This document shows, one piece after another, positions 7,874-14,710 of a stretch of 34,245 bases of DNA; within the stretch, counting starts at the first letter, position 1, and the number at the start of each line of letters is the position of its first letter. The notes below the pieces were generated by a model that was not told where the DNA came from, searched no databases, and saw only the letters and a program-made list of their open reading frames with translations. The DNA comes from a virus. The stretch covers positions 1-34,245 of the IMG/VR virus record IMGVR_UViG_3300017726_000032; one strand, 5' to 3'. A program made the position numbers and the translations under genes.

Positions 7874-8275
7874 ATGGCAATACAGTTTTTGCAAGATACA
7901 TTTATAAACGGTAACTTAGCTTTCCAGAGTGCACCATTTACAGCTATAACGCATAGTGGTAATACCCACACTGTAGATTTCAGCCAGTCAACAAACAATT
8001 ATAATATATCTGCACAAAACGCTACAAACACAATAGCGTTTAGTAATTTAGGTGCGGCTGTTGTTGGTAAATCAGGTACTATAGTTATAACAAATCCAGC
8101 TAGTGTAGGGTCTTTAGGTTGGGCAGCTTTGCCTGCTACAGCTTACACACCTGGCGGCGTGGCTATATCATTTGACACAACGGCAAACAAAATAGCAGTA
8201 TTAACTTATTTTGTTGCAGCATCAAACAAAGTATTAATAAACTATGTAGGAGACTTTGGTAGTTATCCTCAATAA
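7874..8275 (+). CDS. Putative tail/fibre-associated protein, 133 aa
   Basis: A 133-residue strand-rich protein with many Thr, Asn, Ser and Ala and no charged clusters. Features are FSQSTNNYNISAQNATNTIA, then GKSGTIVITNPASVGSLGW, and a C-terminal VLINYVGDFGSYPQ. The pattern of a jelly-roll or beta-sandwich accompanying fibres fits its position between two fibre genes. I associate this sequence type with virion proteins of marine phages but cannot name a fold. It is the first gene after a terminator and probably starts the transcript that carries the two giant repeat proteins. The next gene begins 11 nt later. Confidence 0.65.
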   Translation: MAIQFLQDTFINGNLAFQSAPFTAITHSGNTHTVDFSQSTNNYNISAQNATNTIAFSNLGAAVVGKSGTIVITNPASVGSLGWAALPATAYTPGGVAISFDTTANKIAVLTYFVAASNKVLINYVGDFGSYPQ

Positions 8276-8286
8276 AATCTAATTTA

Positions 8287-11178
8287 ATGAAGTGGTTATG
8301 GAATAAAATAGATTTCTGGAATACCGCGACTAGCAGGAGCACAACAGTTAGTACTTCTAAATCGACGGCTACTAGCAAATCCACAACTACTACTTTTAAC
8401 ACAAGTAAGAATACCACTACTACTTTCAATACAAGTACTAATACAACTACTACATTTGAAACTAGTAAAAGTACAAGTACAGTATTTAATACTAGTACTA
8501 CAACTACCTTTGAAACTTCTAGAGAAACTACTGTATCAACTAGTAGATCAACTAGCACGGAGTTTAATACTAGCACATCTACAACCACAACCTTTGAAAC
8601 TAGTAAGTCAACCTCGACTGTTTTCAATACTAGCACTACAACAACTTTTAATACAACTAGAGAAACAACCGTTTCTACTAGTAGGTCAACTACAACTACT
8701 TTTGAGACTTCAAAAAGTACTACAACTACTTTTGAAACAAGCAAGTCTACTTCAACAGTTTTTAATACTAGTACAACAACTACTTTTAATACTACTAGAG
8801 AAACTACAGTATCAACAAGTAGAACTACTCAAACTGCATACAACACTACTAGAAGCACAAATACAACGTTTGCAACTAGCAAGAGTACTACGACTACATT
8901 TAACACAAGTACTACAACCACATTTGAAACTAATAGGTCTACCACCGTATCAACAAGTAAAAGTACAACCACAACGTTTAACACTACGAGAACTACAGAA
9001 ACTACTTTTAATACTACAAGAAGCACTAGCACTGTATTTAATACAAGTACTACGACAACTTTTAATACAAGTAGAGAAACCACAATAAGCACGTCTAGAT
9101 CAACTCAAACAACATTTGCTACTAGTAGATCTACATCTACAGTTTTTAACACTAGTACAACTACTACATTCAATACAAGTAGAGAAACTACAGTAAGCAC
9201 ATCAAGATCTACGACAACTACTTTTAATACTAGTAAGTCTACATCTACGGTATTTAATACCAGTACAACAACAACTTTTGAAACAAGTAGACAAACAACT
9301 GTTTCAACTAGTAGGAATACGACTACTACTTTCAACACTAGTAAGAACACTACCACTACGTTTAACACAACTAAATCTACTAGTACAGTATTTAACACAA
9401 GCACTACTACTACTTTCAATACTAGTAGAGGCACTACTATATCTACATCTAGATCTACAACAACCACGTTTAATACAAGTAAAAATACTACGACCACTTT
9501 TAATACAACAAGGTCTACAAGTACTGTGTTTAATACTAGCACTACTACAACATTTAACACCACTAGACAAACGACAATATCAACTAGTAGAAACACCACT
9601 ACTACATTTAATACGAGTAAAAACACTACTACTACATTTGCTACAAGTAGATCCACAAGTACGGTATTTAATACTAGTACGACTACTACATTTAACACAA
9701 GCAGGGTCACAACTATTTCAACTAGTAGAAACACAACTACAACTTTCAACACTACGAGGACTACTCAAACAACATTTGCTACAAGTAAATCTACTACCAC
9801 GGTGTTTAATACGACAACTTTAACTACGTTTAACACAACAACTACGTTTAACACGTCTAAATCTACGTCAACTAGTAGAAATACCAGTTATGCTACTACT
9901 AGATCTACTCAAACCGCGTATAATACTACTAGGTCAACTCAAACAACTTTTGCTACAAATAGAAGCACGGCAACTAGTAGAAATACTACTTATGCTACTA
10001 GTAGATCTACACTCACTGTTTTCAATACAACGACGTTAACAACATTTGGGACGCAAACAACTTTTTCTACAAGTAAGTCAACTACAACTGTATTTAACAC
10101 CACTACTTTAACCACGTTTAATACAACAACAACTTTTAACACTAGTAAGTCAACCTCAACTGTTTTCAATACAACAACTTTAACTGTGTTTAATACGACA
10201 ACAACTTTTAACACTACTAGATCAACTAGTACAGTTTTCAACACAACAACTTTAACCACGTTTAACACTACCACTACTTTTAACACAACAACAACGTTTA
10301 GTACTACTACTTTTTATAACACTAGTACTAATACAACTACTACTTTTTCAACATCAACAAGTAGAAACACTACTACTACATATTCAACATCAACAAATAG
10401 AGCTACTAGTACAATATTTAGCACTACTAAATCTACTAACGTTAACTATGTTGTGTGGGATGTGAGTGCGGGAGATAATAGCACGGCTGGTGCGGGTTAT
10501 GTGTACCAACAAAACCTAAGTCCTACCGCTGGAAGTAACATTAGTGCAGCTAGAATTAGATTTAATGCTCAATTTCCTGAAAACGCTAGTAAAGTATATA
10601 TACATGAAGAAGATGATACAGGTGACAACCTTTATAACGCGTTTTTAAATATAATGACTTTTGTTAATGCTGGTGGTGGAAATTTTGCTAGACTTCTTTG
10701 GGCTGGTGACAATTCAAAAAATATTTCTTTTAAAGTTACCGGTGGATCATATAATTCTACTTTAGATTATTTTGAATTTGATCTAGCTGGAGACATATTT
10801 GTTGACACAGTTAAATTCCCAAGTCATAACACGTTTGGGCTAGAAGCAAATGATACAAAAGGAGACCTATGGATGTGGAGAAGTGATGGTGCTGGCGGAT
10901 ACAGTTCAAGTACTACAACAACATTTTCTACTAGTACTTTAACCACGTTTAACACAGCTAGATCTACTAGTAAATCAACATCTAGAACAACAAATACAAC
11001 AACTGTATTTAACACAAGTAGATCAACAAGTAGAAGTACTAATATAACAACAACATATAGTACAAGTACACTTACTACAAAAATAACACAGTTTAACGCA
11101 TTTACTTTATATAATACATTTAGATCAACATTTACATCCGGCGGTGGCGGCGGCGGTTGTAGTAGAGGTTGTCAATAA
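8287..11178 (+). CDS. Giant Thr/Ser-rich repeat fibre/adhesin 1
   Basis: A 963-residue protein, most of which is 8- and 10-residue units of the type S-R-x-T-T-T-T-F-N-T, S-T-T-T-T-F-N-T and T-R-E-T-T-V-S-T. These combine into a 46-residue super-repeat (example start Ser at 8518 and its equivalent at 8656, exactly 138 bp apart). Nearly every unit carries one Phe/Val, most carry one Arg/Lys, and many have an N-T-S/T triplet; Pro and Cys are absent from the repeats. Residues about 717-874 form a non-repetitive island with Trp, Gly and acidic residues (WDVSAGDNSTAGAG; DLWMWRSDGAGG), perhaps the folded receptor-binding domain. After a short repeat tail it ends in GGGGGGCSRGCQ. It is likely a virion fibre made of extended beta structure; no family is known to me. 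The start MKWLWNKIDFWN follows TCTAATTTA. Confidence 0.85.
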   Translation: MKWLWNKIDFWNTATSRSTTVSTSKSTATSKSTTTTFNTSKNTTTTFNTSTNTTTTFETSKSTSTVFNTSTTTTFETSRETTVSTSRSTSTEFNTSTSTTTTFETSKSTSTVFNTSTTTTFNTTRETTVSTSRSTTTTFETSKSTTTTFETSKSTSTVFNTSTTTTFNTTRETTVSTSRTTQTAYNTTRSTNTTFATSKSTTTTFNTSTTTTFETNRSTTVSTSKSTTTTFNTTRTTETTFNTTRSTSTVFNTSTTTTFNTSRETTISTSRSTQTTFATSRSTSTVFNTSTTTTFNTSRETTVSTSRSTTTTFNTSKSTSTVFNTSTTTTFETSRQTTVSTSRNTTTTFNTSKNTTTTFNTTKSTSTVFNTSTTTTFNTSRGTTISTSRSTTTTFNTSKNTTTTFNTTRSTSTVFNTSTTTTFNTTRQTTISTSRNTTTTFNTSKNTTTTFATSRSTSTVFNTSTTTTFNTSRVTTISTSRNTTTTFNTTRTTQTTFATSKSTTTVFNTTTLTTFNTTTTFNTSKSTSTSRNTSYATTRSTQTAYNTTRSTQTTFATNRSTATSRNTTYATSRSTLTVFNTTTLTTFGTQTTFSTSKSTTTVFNTTTLTTFNTTTTFNTSKSTSTVFNTTTLTVFNTTTTFNTTRSTSTVFNTTTLTTFNTTTTFNTTTTFSTTTFYNTSTNTTTTFSTSTSRNTTTTYSTSTNRATSTIFSTTKSTNVNYVVWDVSAGDNSTAGAGYVYQQNLSPTAGSNISAARIRFNAQFPENASKVYIHEEDDTGDNLYNAFLNIMTFVNAGGGNFARLLWAGDNSKNISFKVTGGSYNSTLDYFEFDLAGDIFVDTVKFPSHNTFGLEANDTKGDLWMWRSDGAGGYSSSTTTTFSTSTLTTFNTARSTSKSTSRTTNTTTVFNTSRSTSRSTNITTTYSTSTLTTKITQFNAFTLYNTFRSTFTSGGGGGGCSRGCQ
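8320..10436 (+). repeat. Coding repeat array, 46-aa (138-bp) super-repeat
   Basis: Within fibre 1 the protein repeat is nearly perfect but the DNA copies differ because all four Thr codons (ACA, ACT, ACC, ACG) and both Ser codon families are used interchangeably. The pattern is 8+10n+8 residues, with n usually 3. Toward the 3' end a variant module (TVFNTTTLTTFNTTTTFNT) replaces it. The palindrome ACTAGT (Thr-Ser) recurs many times. Confidence 0.85.
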
Positions 11179-11188
11179 AATTAAAAAC

Positions 11189-12220
11189 ATGAATATACCT
11201 TATAGAACATCGGGTACGCAGGAAAATTACCATGCAGCTGATTTAACTTTTCGTGAAAATGGAGACATAGTCTGGACCAACCCTGTTACTAACGAGATAT
11301 GGGAGGTCATGATGGACTGGGAGATACCAATAATGCAAAAAGCCGCTGAGGTATGTGTTGAAGCTGGTGATGATGTTTTAGAGTGTGGTTTTGGTATGGG
11401 TATATTGTCTGACGCTATACAAGCTAGAAACCCAGGTACACATACAATATGTGAAACGCATCCTCAAATAATACCTAAGTTAAAAGCTTGGGCCAAAGAT
11501 AAACCTAATGTAATTGTTATTGAAGATAAGTGGTTAAGCTTATTAAACGAGCGTAAAGGTTATGATGCAATACTAATGGACACGTATGCAGACCCTGATT
11601 TGCATCCTCATTTTAGATATTTTGTAAAACAAAAAGCAAAAGACGGAGCTAAAATAACATGGTGGAATTTTAGTGGTGGAACAACAGATGAATATATGAG
11701 GTTTTACTGGGACGATGTAGTGTTCCATGATGTGGCTATATCTCCACCTGAAAATCAATATTATAATAGAAAAGTGTATCATGTTCCGGTTAAAATTTAT
11801 AATAGAGAAACAGGTTTTGGCGTGTTATCAAATTCTAATTTTAATACAAGTGAAACAGAAGCTAAAAATCTTGAAGAAGCTAGATCGTTTTTAATTTGTG
11901 ACATTTCAAATGGAACAAAAAGTGTTAAAGATGTTGATGGTGTTGAAAGATTAGCAATGTACTGCGAAGGTTTGTATACTTTAAATGAAAGTTTAGTTAT
12001 AGCAGGTTCACACTCTATATATGTAAAAAGAAATAATCAATGGACTACAGTTAAAGTAAATGAACTAGTGGTTGGTGATAAACTATATGGTAAAGATGGA
12101 GAAGTTGAGTTAACAAGTAAAACTTTTGATTCGTCTGAAACAACAAGACAAATATATAAAGTAATGCTTAATAACTATTTTGTTAACGATATATTATTGA
12201 AAGGAGGGTCTGATGCCTAA
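11189..12220 (+). CDS. GAMT/RMT2-like guanidino/arginine methyltransferase with Hint-like C-terminus
   Basis: 343 residues starting at ATG 11189; an in-frame GTG at 11144 lies inside the previous gene, whereas this ATG has an A-rich leader. Residues ~35-170 resemble guanidinoacetate N-methyltransferase and arginine methyltransferase Rmt2: MMDWEIPIM (Glu45), the SAM loop LECGFGMG (65-71), ICETHP, NVIVIEDKW, and MDTYADPDLH (Asp131), then ITWWNFSG. In GAMT the Glu of WE-x-P and the Asp of DTY bind the guanidino group, and both are present. After about residue 235 the protein changes character and looks like a Hint module: GSHSIYVKRNNQW, VKVNELVVGDKLYGKDG, QIYKVMLNNYFVNDIL. The terminal His-Asn of active Hint domains is absent. 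It sits between two Arg-containing repeat fibres and overlaps the second by 8 nt, so methylation of fibre arginines is an attractive but unproven role. Confidence 0.75.
   Translation: MNIPYRTSGTQENYHAADLTFRENGDIVWTNPVTNEIWEVMMDWEIPIMQKAAEVCVEAGDDVLECGFGMGILSDAIQARNPGTHTICETHPQIIPKLKAWAKDKPNVIVIEDKWLSLLNERKGYDAILMDTYADPDLHPHFRYFVKQKAKDGAKITWWNFSGGTTDEYMRFYWDDVVFHDVAISPPENQYYNRKVYHVPVKIYNRETGFGVLSNSNFNTSETEAKNLEEARSFLICDISNGTKSVKDVDGVERLAMYCEGLYTLNESLVIAGSHSIYVKRNNQWTTVKVNELVVGDKLYGKDGEVELTSKTFDSSETTRQIYKVMLNNYFVNDILLKGGSDA
12201..12207 (+). promoter_or_regulatory. Shine-Dalgarno-like AAGGAGG before fibre 2
   Basis: AAGGAGG lies 5 nt before the ATG at 12213, inside the 3' coding end of the methyltransferase. 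Almost all other genes in the window have A/T-rich leaders and no such site, as expected in Bacteroidota. It may support coupled re-initiation at the ATGCCTAA overlap, or be a chance product of Lys-Gly-Gly codons. Confidence 0.45.
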
Positions 12221-14657
12221 TACTACTACTGTTTTTGGAACATCGAGGTTAACGTTAAAATCTCAACTTACTGCATACACTACTATATTTAATGAAAGTA
12301 GAAGCACAGCTATTACAACTACTTTTAATACCACTTACGCAACTAGTAAATCAACTTCTACAACTACTATTTACAACACTAGTTATACTACTACTTATAA
12401 TACAACTAGAACTAGTAATTATGCTACTAGTAGAACCACTAGTACAACTGTAGGTGCAGATATGGATGATGATGTGATGACATTGTATAACACGAGTACT
12501 AACACTACTACTACATTTAATACACTAACTAGTAGAAGTACACTAACCGTATTTAATACACTTACAACGCGTAGTACAACAACCAATTTTAACACTAGCA
12601 CAGAAACACTGACTAGTAGAAGCACAGCTACAAGTAGAAGTACAGCTACAAGTAGAAATACCAGTTATGCTACTAGCAAAAATACGACAACAACTTTTAA
12701 CACGCAAAGATCAACTGAAACAAGTAGAAATACTACGGTATCAACAAGTAAAAATACTACTACCACGTATAATACTACAAGAAGTACTGCCACAAGTAGA
12801 AATACAACTGTATCTACTAGTAGAAACACAACTACTACATTCAATACAAGTACTGTTACGCAAACAAGTAGAAATACAACTGTGTCTACCAGTAAAAATA
12901 CTACTACTACGTTTAACACGCAGACGTTGACAACTTTTAATACCACAACTACTTTTAATACTAGTAAGAATACAACAACTACGTTTTCAACAAGTACTAA
13001 TACCACAACTACGTTTAACACGCAGACGTTAACAGTTTTTAATACTACAACAACTTTTAATACCACTAGATCAACAGCAACTAGTAGAAATACGACTGTA
13101 TCCACTAGTAAAAGTACAACTACAACATTTAACACTAGTAAAAACACAACAACTACGTTTAACACCACTAGGTCAACCACAACAACATTTAATACTTCCA
13201 CAACTACAACGTTTAATACGTCTAGGTCTACAACTGTGAGTACAAGTAGAAATACAACTACAACGTTCAACACGACAAGAAGTACTCAAACAACGTTTGC
13301 TACAAGTAAAAGTACTACTACAGTTTTCAATACTTCTACTACTACAACTTTCAACACATCTAGATCAACTACTGTAAGCACGAGTAGAAACACAACAACA
13401 ACTTTTAATACTACTAGGTCAACACAAACCACATTTGCCACTAGTAGAAATACAACAACTGTATTTAATACAAGTACGACCACTACGTTTAATACATCTA
13501 GGTCTACTACAATAAGTACAAGCAGAAACACTACGACTACTTTTAATACCACTAGAACTACACAGACTACTTTTGCTACTAGTAAATCAACTACTACAGT
13601 GTTCAACACAAGTACAACCACTACGTTTAACACATCAAGATCTACAACTATTAGCACAAGTAGAAACACTACTACGGTATATGCTACAAGTAAATCAACA
13701 ACTACTACTTTTAACACGTCTACAACAACGACATTTAATACTAGTAGATCAACAACTGTATCAACTAGTAGAAATACAACAACGACATTTAATACTAGTA
13801 AAAATACGACTACAACATTTAATACTAGCACAACGACCACGTTTAATACTAGTAGATCTACTACGGTTTCTACTAGCAGAAACACGACTACAACGTTTAA
13901 TACTAGTAAGAATACTACCACGACGTTTAATACCTCTAAGAGTACTACTACGGTATTTAATACATCTACAACCACTACTTTTAACACAAGTAGGGTTACA
14001 ACTATAAGCACGTCAAGGTCTACTACTACAATATTTAACACGAGTAAGTCCACAACTACAACGTTTCAAACTAGTACTAACACAACTACTACTTTTAATA
14101 CGAGTACCACAACTACTTTTGAAACTAGTAGGTCAACTACGATTAGTACGTCTAGAAATACTACTACGACTTTTAATACAACTAAGTCTACTACTACTAC
14201 GTTTAATACTAGCAAGAGTACGACAACTGTGTTTAATACATCAACAACAACTACGTTTGAAACTAGTAGATCAACTACAGTTAGTACTAGTAGAAATACA
14301 ACCACAACTTTTAATACAACTAAATCTACTACTACGAATTATAATACTAGTACTAATACTACGACTACGTTTAACACTAGTACTACCACCACTTTTAACA
14401 CAAGTAGAAGCACAACTATAAGTACATCTAGGAATACTACAACGACGTTTAATACTACTAGGACCACACAGACAACTTTTAGTACAAGTAAGAGTACAAC
14501 AACAATTTTTGAGACAACAAAGAGTACTACTACAATATTTAACACTACGACTGTATTTAATACTAGTACTACCACTACGTTTCAAACTAATACAAACTGG
14601 TACGATGGTGATCCTAGTAATTTTGGTCAATTAGGTGACGTGTCATTTGAAAGGTAG
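12213..14657 (+). CDS. Giant Thr/Ser-rich repeat fibre/adhesin 2
   Basis: An 814-residue paralogue of the 963-residue fibre. Residues ~1-95 are less regular (MPNTTTVFGTSRLTLKSQL; TVGADMDDDVMTLYN). The rest is almost wholly units such as S-R-N-T-T-T-T-F-N-T, T-R-S-T-Q-T-T-F-A-T, S-K-S-T-T-T-V-F-N-T and S-T-T-T-T-F-N-T, and it ends in a short unique tail (NWYDGDPSNFGQLGDVSFER). Acidic residues are almost missing from the repeats, so the shaft is strongly positive. Unlike fibre 1 it has no inserted globular domain and no Gly-Cys tail. It is probably an extended, beta-rich virion fibre or host-surface adhesin. The start overlaps the methyltransferase stop (ATGCCTAA). Confidence 0.85.
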   Translation: MPNTTTVFGTSRLTLKSQLTAYTTIFNESRSTAITTTFNTTYATSKSTSTTTIYNTSYTTTYNTTRTSNYATSRTTSTTVGADMDDDVMTLYNTSTNTTTTFNTLTSRSTLTVFNTLTTRSTTTNFNTSTETLTSRSTATSRSTATSRNTSYATSKNTTTTFNTQRSTETSRNTTVSTSKNTTTTYNTTRSTATSRNTTVSTSRNTTTTFNTSTVTQTSRNTTVSTSKNTTTTFNTQTLTTFNTTTTFNTSKNTTTTFSTSTNTTTTFNTQTLTVFNTTTTFNTTRSTATSRNTTVSTSKSTTTTFNTSKNTTTTFNTTRSTTTTFNTSTTTTFNTSRSTTVSTSRNTTTTFNTTRSTQTTFATSKSTTTVFNTSTTTTFNTSRSTTVSTSRNTTTTFNTTRSTQTTFATSRNTTTVFNTSTTTTFNTSRSTTISTSRNTTTTFNTTRTTQTTFATSKSTTTVFNTSTTTTFNTSRSTTISTSRNTTTVYATSKSTTTTFNTSTTTTFNTSRSTTVSTSRNTTTTFNTSKNTTTTFNTSTTTTFNTSRSTTVSTSRNTTTTFNTSKNTTTTFNTSKSTTTVFNTSTTTTFNTSRVTTISTSRSTTTIFNTSKSTTTTFQTSTNTTTTFNTSTTTTFETSRSTTISTSRNTTTTFNTTKSTTTTFNTSKSTTTVFNTSTTTTFETSRSTTVSTSRNTTTTFNTTKSTTTNYNTSTNTTTTFNTSTTTTFNTSRSTTISTSRNTTTTFNTTRTTQTTFSTSKSTTTIFETTKSTTTIFNTTTVFNTSTTTTFQTNTNWYDGDPSNFGQLGDVSFER
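12499..14589 (+). repeat. Coding repeat array of fibre 2, 138/108-bp periods
   Basis: Equivalent Ser codons of the super-repeat start at 13221, 13359, 13497, 13635, 13743, 13851 and 13989. The spacings are 138, 138, 138, 108, 108 and 138 bp. The 108-bp spacing is the 138-bp period minus exactly one 10-residue (30-bp) unit, so units have been gained or lost whole. Codons are heavily varied synonymously between copies. Confidence 0.88.
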
Positions 14658-14665
14658 AAAAGCGC

Positions 14666-14710
14666 AAAAACGTGTAACTATTATAATACTAATAAATTAA
14701 ATTTAATTAT
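14666..14710 (+). promoter_or_regulatory. Intergenic promoter candidate
   Basis: The gap after fibre 2 contains AAAAACGTG at 14666-14674, then TAACTATTATAATACT. The same AAAAACGTG followed by an A/T-rich stretch occurs in the next gap (15604-15612). This could be a phage promoter, with AAATTTAATTAT serving as translation leader just before ATG 14711. Only two copies are seen, so support is weak. Confidence 0.3.

Noticed and set aside
11144-11188. GTG start at 11144 for the methyltransferase
   Set aside because: It would add a low-complexity Ala/Val stretch read from the Gly codons of the previous gene. ATG 11189 has a proper A-rich leader and lies just after that gene's stop.
8456-14421. Plus-strand Leu/Gln-rich frames inside the fibre genes
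   Set aside because: Frame-shifted readings of the same repeat, with no independent start signals or protein features.
8163-14575. Long antisense frames rich in Val and Leu opposite the fibre genes
   Set aside because: They are the complement of Thr/Ser/Asn codon runs, which contain few antisense stops. They have no leaders or domain signals, and their pattern follows the sense repeat.
8287-14657. CRISPR array or non-coding satellite
   Set aside because: Repeat copies differ by synonymous changes and keep one reading frame over whole genes. There are no identical repeats with unique spacers.
8287-14657. Diversity-generating retroelement target
   Set aside because: No reverse transcriptase or template repeat is visible in the window, and variation is mostly synonymous, not adenine-directed amino-acid change.
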